NCBI GenBank assembly: GCA_030744625.1
Contig: JASLQF010000014.1
Location: 1 to 60,456, forward strand
DNA length: 60,456 bases
Direction: 5' to 3'
DNA from: Rhodospirillales bacterium
GTDB lineage: Bacteria > Pseudomonadota > Alphaproteobacteria > Rhodospirillales > JASLQF01
Shown: one piece after another, positions 9,329 through 16,719 of the stretch
Position numbering within the stretch: the first letter of the stretch is position 1
Layout: each line of letters opens with the position of its first letter
Position numbers and translations under genes: made by a program
The notes under the pieces: generated by a model
What the model saw: the letters and a program-made list of their open reading frames with translations, nothing else
Told to the model about the DNA's origin: nothing
Databases searched by the model: none

Positions 9329-10072
9329 ATGAACGATTACCGGATCGCGTTGGTTACCGGGGCGACCAGCGGCATCGGGCGGGCCGTTGCGGTGGCACTG
9401 GCCGGGCGCGGGCTCGAGGTGCACGCCGTGGCGCGGCGCGGCGATATGCTGGCCGAGCTGGAGAAGGAAGCGGGCTGCCGCCCCCACGCCGTCGATGTCA
9501 GCGATACCAAGGCCCTGGAGGCCATGTGCGACGGGCTCGAGGTCGACGTGCTGATCAACGCCGCCGGCATGGCGGTGGGCTATCTGAAGGCCCACGAACA
9601 GGGGGACATCGACGATTTCGACGTCATGGTCGACGTCAACGTCACCGCCTACCTGCGGCTCCTGCGCCTGGTCGTGCCGGGCATGGTGGAGCGCGACCGC
9701 GGCCACATCGTCAACCTGGGCTCCATGTGGGGGCTCTATCCGGTGGGCGGCGCCACCACCTACGCCACGGTCAAGGGGGCCATTCACCAGCTCAGCCAGT
9801 GCCTGCGCGTCGATCTCCTGGGGCAGCGCGTGCGCGTCACCGAGATCTGTCCGGGCCGCGTCGAGACCGGCTTTCATGCGACCGCCCTCGGCGATGCCGA
9901 GGCGGCGCGCAAGACCTTCTACGAGGGCAACGAATCGCTCAGCCCCGAGGACGTGACCGAGGCCATCCTGTTCGCCCTGGAGACGCCGCCGCACGTCAAT
10001 ATTTCGATGATCGAGATGGCGCCCCAGATGCAGGCGCCGAGCGGCGTCACCTTCGCCAAACCTTTGAGGTGA
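9329..10072 (+). CDS. SDR family NAD(P)-dependent oxidoreductase
   Basis: 247-aa classical short-chain dehydrogenase. Cofactor motif 'VTGATSGIGRAVAV' at residues about 9-22, NAG-like 'INAAGMAVG', catalytic Ser in 'NLGSMWGLYP', and the YxxxK motif in 'TYATVKGAIHQLSQ'. The active-site tetrad is intact. It resembles the YdfG/serine-3-dehydrogenase-like branch, but the substrate is unknown. ATG 9329 has GAAGGAG eight bases upstream. Confidence 0.92.
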   Translation: MNDYRIALVTGATSGIGRAVAVALAGRGLEVHAVARRGDMLAELEKEAGCRPHAVDVSDTKALEAMCDGLEVDVLINAAGMAVGYLKAHEQGDIDDFDVMVDVNVTAYLRLLRLVVPGMVERDRGHIVNLGSMWGLYPVGGATTYATVKGAIHQLSQCLRVDLLGQRVRVTEICPGRVETGFHATALGDAEAARKTFYEGNESLSPEDVTEAILFALETPPHVNISMIEMAPQMQAPSGVTFAKPLR

Positions 10073-10136
10073 GGGGGCGGCCGGGGGCCTCGGGGCGACG
10101 GCGGGACGGCAGGATTGATGTCATCGTCGACCGGTC

Positions 10137-10232
10137 TGTGGATAATCTATCCACATGAATAAGTGTGTGTTATTACAGAGGCATGGAAAAGTTTATTCAT
10201 GTAAATTATAGTTATCCACAGGCTTATCCACA
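10137..10232. other. DnaA-box cluster in AT-rich gap (candidate origin or DnaA-binding locus)
   Basis: Three perfect TTATCCACA boxes: 10137-10145 (minus), 10212-10220 (plus) and 10224-10232 (plus). A one-mismatch box (CTATCCACA) lies at 10147-10155. The 56 bases between the two pairs are strikingly AT-rich for this window. The paired arrangement flanking an AT-rich spacer resembles a small origin or a DnaA-titration/regulatory site. No replication gene (dnaA, repABC, parAB, hemE, gidA) lies next to it, so oriC status is an inference. Confidence 0.5.
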
Positions 10233-10239
10233 GGGTTGC

Positions 10240-10263
10240 CCACTACCGGGGAGCCGGTAGTGG
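10240..10263. other. Perfect 10-bp stem, 4-base loop hairpin next to DnaA boxes
   Basis: CCACTACCGG and CCGGTAGTGG flank a GGAG loop; one further C-G pair extends the stem. No T-run follows. It sits 7 bases after the last DnaA box, and could be part of the same locus or a terminator for the upstream SDR gene. Confidence 0.45.
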
Positions 10264-10363
10264 GTCAGTTTGAATATTCATGGCCCCTTGACCGGCGTTA
10301 TTCCAAGAAACCGATTCATGCGCTACACACGAGCCAACAAATCCGCGTTGGGAAGTGTGGCAA

Positions 10364-10615
10364 ATGGAAGTTGTTGCGCCCCTGAAGGAAGCGCTCGAAA
10401 AAGTCGAAGCCTGCACGCGCCGGAGCGAGAGCAACTGTCCGATGTATGGGGAGTTGAAAAGTCTCGCGGAAAAGGGGTTCGAGACAGCTTCCAGAGGCGA
10501 TCTACTCAAGACCATCATGTGTGCCGAAGAGTATTTTGTCGAGCAACAGTCAAAGTGTCAGGCCATGGTGCTGGTGCACGAAGCTTATCTCTATAAGTCG
10601 ATGCGCGGACTTTAA
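10364..10615 (+). CDS. Small hypothetical protein
   Basis: 83 residues, not recognised. The sequence is soluble and mostly helical with regular E/K/L spacing and four cysteines ('VEACTRRSESNCPMYGEL', 'TIMCAEEYFVEQQSKC'). The evenly spaced Cys residues could bind metal or form disulfides, but no known motif fits. ATG 10364 follows GGGAAG; a GTG at 10355 would add three residues. Its composition and charge pattern look like a real protein. Its last bases overlap the tail of a transposase remnant on the opposite strand. Confidence 0.5.
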   Translation: MEVVAPLKEALEKVEACTRRSESNCPMYGELKSLAEKGFETASRGDLLKTIMCAEEYFVEQQSKCQAMVLVHEAYLYKSMRGL

Positions 10616-10755
10616 TCATTCAGCCGCCGCTCCCGCTCATCGGCCATCCGAACTATATCCTCGATCTCCCAAAGCTTATCCGTGACGCCGGCCGCCATCA
10701 CGGGAGTGACCCTGAGCGACTGGTGAATGCGCACGAAATCGTAAGGCATGAAATG
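10612..10755 (-). pseudogene. C-terminal remnant of an IS transposase
   Basis: The minus strand encodes about 47 residues ending at 10612 that include 'YDFVRIHQSLRVTPVMAAG' and 'VTDKLWEIEDIVRMAD'. This is the characteristic C-terminal end of a DDE transposase group common in alphaproteobacteria ('RIHKTLR-TPAMAAG-T-LWE'). No catalytic domain precedes it; the frame runs on as a shadow of the SDR gene. It is a decayed insertion scar beside the DnaA-box cluster. Confidence 0.6.
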
Positions 10756-10793
10756 CAGGGCGCAGCCACCAATCAGAGAACGCGCCCTAAGCC

Positions 10794-11546
10794 CTAATAC
10801 GTCGCCCGCCCCCCCGAAATGTCGAACACGCCGCCGGTGGAGAACGAGCACTCCTCGCAGCACAACCATGCGACCAGGGCGGCCACCTCGTCCGTCGTGC
10901 CGAAGCGGCCAAGCGGGATCTTGGAGAGCATGTACTGTATGTGCTCCTCCTTCATCTGCTTGAAGATGTCGGTCTCCACCGCCGCCGGGGTGACGCAGTT
11001 GACCAGGACGCCGGTCTCGGCCAGTTCCTTGCCCAGGGACTTGGTGAGCGCGATCACCGCCGCTTTCGACGAGCTGTAGGCGGGGGCGTTGGGGTTGCCT
11101 TCCTTGCCGGCGATCGAGGCGATGTTGACGATGCGCCCATAGGCGCCCTCGATCATGCCCGGAGCCAGCGCCCGGCAACACAGAAACACGCCGTACAGGT
11201 TGACGGCCATGACCTGTTGCCATTCCTCGGGCGCGTATTCCCAGGTTGTCTTGTTGGGGCCGGTGATGCCGGCGTTGTTGACCAGGATGTCGATCGACCC
11301 GAAGCGTTCCCGGGTGGCGCCGGCGGCGGCGTCCACGGCGTCCGGCTCGGTGAGGTCGACGGCGACGGCTTGGACCCGGCCGCGGCCCGACAGGTCTCCG
11401 GCGGCGCCCTTGGCGGCGGCGGCGTCGACGTCCCAAAGCGCCACGGCGGCCCCCGAATCGACCAGGCGCCCGGCGATGGCCAGGCCGATGCCGCGCGCCC
11501 CTCCGGTGACCACCGCGGTGCGGCCCTCGAGATCAATTTTGTTCAC
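10794..11546 (-). CDS. SDR family oxidoreductase (FabG-like)
   Basis: About 250 residues. Nucleotide-binding 'VTGGARGIGLAIAG', 'DILVNNAGITGPN', catalytic Ser in 'NIASIAGKEGN', YxxxK in 'AYSSSKAAVIALTKSLG', and C-terminal 'GGVFDISGGRATY'. Closest in pattern to FabG/sugar-acid dehydrogenase SDRs; the substrate is not assignable. Start choice: GTG 11546 has AGGGGGA upstream. A GTG at 11585 overlaps the previous gene's stop (GTGA) and would add 13 residues, hinting at translational coupling to the 11582-12319 gene. Confidence 0.88.
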   Translation of the reverse strand: MNKIDLEGRTAVVTGGARGIGLAIAGRLVDSGAAVALWDVDAAAAKGAAGDLSGRGRVQAVAVDLTEPDAVDAAAGATRERFGSIDILVNNAGITGPNKTTWEYAPEEWQQVMAVNLYGVFLCCRALAPGMIEGAYGRIVNIASIAGKEGNPNAPAYSSSKAAVIALTKSLGKELAETGVLVNCVTPAAVETDIFKQMKEEHIQYMLSKIPLGRFGTTDEVAALVAWLCCEECSFSTGGVFDISGGRATY

Positions 11547-11581
11547 GGCCTGGATTCCCCCTATTGCTTGCGGCGCGCCGG

Positions 11582-12319
11582 TCACAGGTTATCAGAGAAG
11601 ACCATCAGCCGCTTGTACTGCTGTTGGCTGGAGCGTGAGATGTCGTAATAGTTGACGTACGTTCCATCGGACATCAGACGGTAGAACGTCGAGAAACCGC
11701 CTGCCGTGGACAGGGCCACTTCACCCTCGGACCAAATTTTCCTGACACCTTCGTCTTCCATGATCCTCTCGAGGAAGGCGTCCGGGTCGCGAAAGACCTG
11801 AGGATAGTGGTCGGCCGATGTCTTCAGTTCGAATGCTCCCCGTTCGGCCCAATACATGGGCAGATCGACGGGGTGGACGTTCCATATATCCTCGGCGTCG
11901 AGCATGGCGATCTTGAACTTCGATCCCCGTTCGATTTCGTCGCCGAGGACGGACGCGGCGGTGCCGCCGTCGGAATCCCATATCAGCCCGTAGTTTTTCC
12001 GCAGCCGCCATTGGTGGATCTCGTAGCGCGACTTGGGCATCACATTGAGCCTGCCCTCCGCCCCGGCCCCGAAACTGCAGAAGATGTCGCCGGTGCTGGT
12101 GTAGCAGAAGGACACGTTGGCGTAGGGTGTGTCATCGGCGACGGTCAGGTGTCGGCATTCCGACGTCGCCCAGAAGTGCTTTCCCTTGATGACCACATGA
12201 GGCAGGTCATAGGTCTCGCTGTGGCGGGGATCGTTACTGGGGATGGCGGGATCGGGAACCATGAACGTCCTCAGGGAATGGCCGTCGAGGACCTTGCGGA
12301 TTATTTCCTCGTTGTCCAT
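11582..12319 (-). CDS. Hypothetical protein, unknown family
   Basis: 245 residues, soluble, rich in aromatic residues, with no signal peptide and no recognised motif. It has regular beta-type stretches ('LPHVVIKGKHFWATSECRHL', 'YANVSFCYTSTGDIFCSFG') and many Trp/Tyr/His residues. Start ATG 12319 has a good GGAGG site. It lies between manC (upstream, 24 bases) and an SDR gene (downstream, coupled), so all three may be one transcript. A carbohydrate or secondary-metabolite role would be speculation. Confidence 0.6.
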   Translation of the reverse strand: MDNEEIIRKVLDGHSLRTFMVPDPAIPSNDPRHSETYDLPHVVIKGKHFWATSECRHLTVADDTPYANVSFCYTSTGDIFCSFGAGAEGRLNVMPKSRYEIHQWRLRKNYGLIWDSDGGTAASVLGDEIERGSKFKIAMLDAEDIWNVHPVDLPMYWAERGAFELKTSADHYPQVFRDPDAFLERIMEDEGVRKIWSEGEVALSTAGGFSTFYRLMSDGTYVNYYDISRSSQQQYKRLMVFSDNL

Positions 12320-12343
12320 GGTGCGCCTCCCCCCCAAACCGCC

Positions 12344-13792
12344 TCAACTACGCCCGTAGGCGTCGTCGAAGCGTTCGATGTCGTCCTCGCCGAGATAGTC
12401 GCCCGACTGCACCTCGATGACGTGCAGGGGCTCGGTGCCCGGGTTCTCGAGCCGGTGCTTGACGCCGAGCGGGATGTAGGTGGACTGGTTCTCGCCGATG
12501 TCGAACACCTCGTCGCCGCGCGTCACCCGGGCGGTGCCCGACACCACCACCCAGTGCTCGGCGCGCCGACGGTGCCTTTGCAGGCTGAGCCGCGCCCCGG
12601 CGTTGACGGTGAGGCGCTTGACCTGGAAGCCGGTGCCGGCGTCGACGCCGCGGTAGTGGCCCCACGGGCGGTAGACGGTGGTATGGACGCGGTGTTCCTC
12701 GCGTCCCGACGCCTTCAGGGCCTCGGCCACCACCTTGACGTCCTGGGCGCGCTCCCGCGTGGTGACCAGTACCGCGTCGTCGGTGATGACCACGACGGCG
12801 TCCTCGAGACCGACGGCGGCGACCAACTTGCCGTCGCCGCGGATATAGGAATCGCGCACGTCATGGACGAGGACGTCGCCCGACACCACGTTGCCGTCTT
12901 CGTCCTTGGCGCCGATCTCCCACAGGGTGGAGAAGGCGCCGACGTCGCTCCAGCCCATGTCGACGGGAACCACGGCCGCCGCCTCGGTGTGCTCCATGAC
13001 CGCGTAGTCGATGGACAGCGACGGGCATTCGGCAAAGGCGTCGGCATCGAGGCGGAAGAAATCGAGGTCCCCGGTGCCGTCCGCCAGGGCGCGCCGGCAG
13101 GCCTCGACCATGGCCGGGTGCAGGCGCTCGAGCTCGTCGAGGTAGGCGCGCGCCCGGAAAAGGAACATGCCGCTGTTCCATTCGTAATCGCCGGAGGCCA
13201 GATAGCGGGCGGCGGTCTCGGCGTCCGGCTTCTCGGCGAAGCTGGCCACCCGGAAGCACCCGGCGACGCCGCCCCACGCTTCACCGCGCCGCATGTATCC
13301 ATAGCCTGTCTCGGCGCGCCCGGGGGCGATGCCGAAGGTGACCAGCGCGTCCTCGGCGGCCGCCGCCGAGGCGATGGCGGCGGCGCTCCGAAAGGCCTCG
13401 GGCTTGGCGACGGCGTGGTCCGAGGGCAGCACCAGCATGAGGGCATGGCCATCGTCGGCGGCCAGGATCAGCGCGGCGACCGCCGCCGCCGGCGCCGTGT
13501 TGCGCCCCTCGGGCTCGAGCAGGATGAGGCGCGGCGCCACGTCGAGGGCGCGCAACTGCTCGGCGACGATGAAGCGGTGTTCGTCGTTGCAGATGACGAG
13601 GGGCGCCGCGAAGCCCGGTCCGTGGACGCGCCGCGCCGTTTCCTGGAGCATGGTGTCGCCGGAGACCAGGGGCAGAAGCTGCTTGGGATAATGGGCCCGG
13701 GACAGCGGCCACAGGCGCGTGCCGGCGCCGCCCGACAGAATTATCGGATGAATGATGCCATCGGTCTCGCCGCCGGCCGCCTTTCTCGCCAT
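12344..13792 (-). CDS. manC: Mannose-1-phosphate guanylyltransferase / mannose-6-phosphate isomerase
   Basis: Bifunctional type II enzyme making GDP-mannose for exopolysaccharide or LPS. 482 residues from ATG 13792. The N-terminal GMP domain starts with the pyrophosphorylase signature 'ILSGGAGTRLWPLSR' (about residues 18-32). It then has 'VLPSDHAV', 'FAEKPD' and 'WNSGMFLFRA'. The C-terminal cupin isomerase domain (from about 350) has 'RPWGHYRGVD', 'LSLQRHRRRAEHWVVVSG' and 'STYIPLGVKHRLENPG'. ATG 13792 is chosen over 13819 because GGAGAGG precedes it. Near-neighbour glycosylation genes are absent. Confidence 0.94.
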   Translation of the reverse strand: MARKAAGGETDGIIHPIILSGGAGTRLWPLSRAHYPKQLLPLVSGDTMLQETARRVHGPGFAAPLVICNDEHRFIVAEQLRALDVAPRLILLEPEGRNTAPAAAVAALILAADDGHALMLVLPSDHAVAKPEAFRSAAAIASAAAAEDALVTFGIAPGRAETGYGYMRRGEAWGGVAGCFRVASFAEKPDAETAARYLASGDYEWNSGMFLFRARAYLDELERLHPAMVEACRRALADGTGDLDFFRLDADAFAECPSLSIDYAVMEHTEAAAVVPVDMGWSDVGAFSTLWEIGAKDEDGNVVSGDVLVHDVRDSYIRGDGKLVAAVGLEDAVVVITDDAVLVTTRERAQDVKVVAEALKASGREEHRVHTTVYRPWGHYRGVDAGTGFQVKRLTVNAGARLSLQRHRRRAEHWVVVSGTARVTRGDEVFDIGENQSTYIPLGVKHRLENPGTEPLHVIEVQSGDYLGEDDIERFDDAYGRS

Positions 13793-13859
13793 CGGGGCCC
13801 TCTCCGCCTGCCGCGCCATTAGCTAACGCAAAATTCAAGCGCCGCCAAGCGTTGACGGC

Positions 13860-14681
13860 TCATTCCTCGGTGATGGATACCCTCCCTTGGGCGCCCATTA
13901 TGGCGCGGTAGGCGATCGACAGGGCGGTGACGCCCACGGCGACGCCGACAAACCCAAGGGTCTGGTCGACCAGCCCGGCCAGCAGAATCACGGTCAGGCT
14001 GTTGGATTGGCCGAAATATCCGATCGGCGCCGAGATCAGGTTGGCCACCGCCCAGACGGGAACGGCGACCAGGAACAGGATAATCGCCAAACGCCAGCCG
14101 TTTCCCCGGGTCGTCGCCCAGCATTCTCCGAAGGTCATCCGATGGTCCACGGCGGCGGCGGGAAAGAGCAGCGCCAGGCGTCCCGAAATGACCAGCGCGC
14201 ACGCCAACCCCACCAGGTAGAGGGGCAGGAAAACGTCATTCGCCAAACCTTCCTGGCCGACGCCGAACAGCGACGAGACCGCGAAAGCGGCAAGGGCGCC
14301 CCCGACCATGACGAGGGCGATCAGCAAGCCGACGGCGATGGAGAGCAGGAGGAAGCGCGAGTGCCGCCGGCTCCAGCCGAGGGCGGCGCCGACGGTGACG
14401 GATTCGCCGGGGACCAGGAACCGGCGATGCCAGGCCACCGAAAACACCAGCCACAGGAAGACAGCCACCGGCATCGTCAAGAATAACAGGACGGCGGCGG
14501 GACCGGTCATGGCGTTCTCCGCGTCGGCGGAGGCCGGCGTTACGGCGAGCCAGGCGACCAGCGTGCTGGCGATGGCGAGGATGACGACGGCCGGCGCGGC
14601 GAGGGACAGGAATCGGCGGCGTCCGCGCCAGACGAAGGCGTAAGAGTCGCGGATCGTCGACCAGATCGAAAGCTTGATCAC
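13860..14681 (-). CDS. Multi-pass inner-membrane protein of unknown function
   Basis: 273 residues with about six hydrophobic segments: around residues 27-47, 62-84, 110-136, 152-175, 195-220 and 230-255. The pattern (a cytosolic N-terminus 'IRDSYAFVWRGRRRFL' and repeated paired helices) recalls small glycerophosphodiester-phosphodiesterase-membrane-domain or YIP1-like proteins, but no motif is decisive. The start codon is GTG, immediately preceded by a GGAGG that is part of a tandem repeat. No partner gene is obvious. Confidence 0.65.
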   Translation of the reverse strand: MIKLSIWSTIRDSYAFVWRGRRRFLSLAAPAVVILAIASTLVAWLAVTPASADAENAMTGPAAVLLFLTMPVAVFLWLVFSVAWHRRFLVPGESVTVGAALGWSRRHSRFLLLSIAVGLLIALVMVGGALAAFAVSSLFGVGQEGLANDVFLPLYLVGLACALVISGRLALLFPAAAVDHRMTFGECWATTRGNGWRLAIILFLVAVPVWAVANLISAPIGYFGQSNSLTVILLAGLVDQTLGFVGVAVGVTALSIAYRAIMGAQGRVSITEE

Positions 14682-14730
14682 CGTGCCTCCCGGTGCCTCC
14701 TGGTGCCTCCCGGGGCCCGGCGGGGCCCGG
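14681..14730. repeat. Tandem 10-bp repeats carrying three Shine-Dalgarno copies
   Basis: On the minus strand the leader of the membrane-protein gene contains three consecutive 10-bp units with GGAGGCACC/G (14681-14710). They are preceded by two exact 10-bp units CCGGGCCCCG (14711-14730). The unit nearest the GTG start is correctly placed to act as ribosome-binding site. Such repeats can expand or contract by slippage. Confidence 0.6.
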
Positions 14731-14820
14731 CGGAGCCGCCGCGCCGCGACTCTAGCAAGTTTCGCCGGCGCCGACCACTTGGCGAGTGCAAGGACGGAGC
14801 ATGCTGTTTAAAATGATTCC

Positions 14821-15741
14821 ATGCCCGGTCCCCGCATCGTCTCCCTCATCGCCAGCGCCACCGAGACAGTGGCCGCGCTTGGCTTCGCCGACAATCTGGT
14901 CGGGCGCTCCCACGAATGCGACTACCCGGCCGTGGTGCGCGGTCTTCCCGCGTGCACGGCGGCCAAGCTCGACCCCGCCGCCGCCAGCGCCGAGATCGAC
15001 CGCCAGGTGAAGGCGCTGGTTGCCGGCGCTCTCTCGGTCTACCTGGTGGAGGCGGAGACCCTCAAGGAGCTGCGACCCGACGTCATCGTCACCCAGGACC
15101 AGTGCGAGGTCTGCGCCGTCAGCCTCAAGGACGTGGAGGCGGCAGTCCGCGATTGGGTCGGCGCGCCCGTCAGAGTCGTCACCCTGCGCCCCGATTCTCT
15201 CGACGACGTATTCACCGACGTGCGCCGCGTCGCCGAGGCCCTCGACGCGCCCCAGGCCGGCGAGGCCCTGACGTCGAGGATGCGCCGGCGCATGGCCGCG
15301 GTGGAAGCGCGCGCCCGTTCCCAGGGCACGACACCCACGGTCGCCTGCGTCGAATGGATCGAGCCCCTGATGGCGGCCGGCAACTGGATGCTGGAACTGG
15401 TCTCCATGGCCGGCGGCAAAAACCTGTTCGGCACCGCCGGGCGCCACTCGCCGTGGATGTCGTTCGAGGACCTGCGGGCCGCCGATCCCGACGTCATCGC
15501 GGTCCTGCCGTGCGGCCTCGACAGGGTCCGCACCCGCGCCGAAATGGGGCCGTTGACGTCGCGGCCGGAATGGGAGGATCTCGGCGCCGTGCATGCCGGC
15601 CGCGTCTACGTCACCGACGGCAACCAGTATTTCAACCGGCCCGGCCCGCGGCTTGCCGACTCCCTCGAGATCATGGCCGAATTGCTGCACCCCGGCGTCT
15701 TCGATTTCGGGCACCAGGGTGTCGGTTGGGAAAAACTGTAG
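14821..15741 (+). CDS. Cobalamin-binding protein, BtuF-like (ABC periplasmic-binding fold)
   Basis: 306 residues. It begins directly with the BtuF/FhuD-type fold: 'RIVSLIASATETVAALGFAD', 'VGRSHECDYP', 'PDVIVTQDQCEVCAVS', and 'GNWMLELVSMAGGKNLFG' in the second lobe. There is no signal peptide, unlike classical BtuF, so this belongs to the cytosolic-looking cobalamin-binding branch often found without a transporter. No btuCD is nearby. No cobalamin riboswitch was recognised upstream. B12 binding is inferred from family resemblance. Confidence 0.8.
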   Translation: MPGPRIVSLIASATETVAALGFADNLVGRSHECDYPAVVRGLPACTAAKLDPAAASAEIDRQVKALVAGALSVYLVEAETLKELRPDVIVTQDQCEVCAVSLKDVEAAVRDWVGAPVRVVTLRPDSLDDVFTDVRRVAEALDAPQAGEALTSRMRRRMAAVEARARSQGTTPTVACVEWIEPLMAAGNWMLELVSMAGGKNLFGTAGRHSPWMSFEDLRAADPDVIAVLPCGLDRVRTRAEMGPLTSRPEWEDLGAVHAGRVYVTDGNQYFNRPGPRLADSLEIMAELLHPGVFDFGHQGVGWEKL

Positions 15742-15773
15742 CGGCCGGCGGCCGGCGGAATCGCGCCAACCGT

Positions 15774-15787
15774 TTGATCAACATCAA
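15774..15787. promoter_or_regulatory. Perfect FNR-type box, TTGAT-N4-ATCAA
   Basis: TTGATCAACATCAA exactly matches the FNR/ANR/NNR consensus. It ends 92 bases before the universal stress protein start, a plausible activator position. Universal stress genes are known FNR/ANR targets in other proteobacteria. Confidence 0.7.
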
Positions 15788-15879
15788 AGAAATTCGGGAC
15801 CAGACGTGCTAGGATCCTTGCCTGGAAGCGGGGGACAGACGAGACCAAACAGACGAGACCAAAAAGAGGAGGGACTCCA

Positions 15880-16710
15880 ATGGCACTCAAGGACATTCTG
15901 GTTCACGTGGACAATAACAAGACCTGCGCTTCCCGCCTGGAGACCGCGGTCAACCTGGCGCTCGCCCACGATGCCCACCTCACCGGGGTCTGCGTGGTCA
16001 CCCATCCGCACTATCCCGGCTATCTGGAAGCGCAGATTCCGTCCGAAGTTCTGGAGGGCCAGCGCGCGGCGGCCAAGGAGATGGCCGAGGAAGGAAAGAA
16101 GGCGTTCACGGATGCGGTAGGCAAGAACAAGCTCGCCGGCGAGTGCCGGATCGTCGAGGGCGACCTCATCGACACCCTCGCCCTGCATGGCCGCTACTCG
16201 GACGTGTTGGTGGTCAGTCAGAGGGACCCGGATAGCAATTACACCCCCGGCGACATGCCGGACCGTCTCATCCTGTCGGTGGGCAGGCCGGTGATCGTCG
16301 TGCCCTACGCCGGCCGTTATCCCACCGTCGGCCAGAACATAATGGTCGCCTGGGACACCAGCCGGCTCGCCACCCGCGCCGTCAACGACGCGCTGCCCAT
16401 CATGCAGGCCGCCAAGAAGGTGACCATCATCGCCCTCAACCCCCATGGCGGGGAACAGGGGCACGGCGAGGTTGTGGGCGCCGATATCGCGCTGCACCTG
16501 GCCCGCCACGGCGTCAAGGCCGAGGCCACCCACGTCTACGTCGACGACATCGAGGTCAGCGACATGCTGCTGTCGCGGGCCGCCGACGCCGGCGCCGACA
16601 TGATCGTCATGGGCGCCTATGGCCATCGCCGCCTGCACGAGCTGGTGTTGGGCGGGGTCACGCAACACCTGCTCGGGCACATGACGGCGCCGGTCCTCAT
16701 GTCCCACTGA
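15880..16710 (+). CDS. Universal stress protein, tandem UspA domains
   Basis: 276 residues, twice the single Usp length, so two domains. Domain 1 starts 'LKDILVHVDNNKTCASRLETA'; domain 2 starts near 'NIMVAWDTSRLATRAVNDA'. It ends with 'DMIVMGAYGHRRLHELVLGG', which fits the G-x2-G-x9-G nucleotide-binding pattern; domain 1 has a weaker version. It probably acts in energy or oxygen-limitation stress, supported by the perfect FNR box upstream. AGGAGG precedes the ATG. It is followed 9 bases later by a ribokinase gene, so the two may be co-transcribed. Confidence 0.92.
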   Translation: MALKDILVHVDNNKTCASRLETAVNLALAHDAHLTGVCVVTHPHYPGYLEAQIPSEVLEGQRAAAKEMAEEGKKAFTDAVGKNKLAGECRIVEGDLIDTLALHGRYSDVLVVSQRDPDSNYTPGDMPDRLILSVGRPVIVVPYAGRYPTVGQNIMVAWDTSRLATRAVNDALPIMQAAKKVTIIALNPHGGEQGHGEVVGADIALHLARHGVKAEATHVYVDDIEVSDMLLSRAADAGADMIVMGAYGHRRLHELVLGGVTQHLLGHMTAPVLMSH

Positions 16711-16719
16711 GGCTCGTTC

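Noticed and set aside
10243..10518. Minus-strand frame opposite the small 83-aa gene
   Set aside because: It reads through the hairpin at 10240-10263 and lacks protein-like composition; the plus-strand frame is better.
14690..14820. Cobalamin riboswitch before the BtuF-like gene
   Set aside because: No B12-box or conserved core was recognised; the region is taken up by the short tandem repeats.
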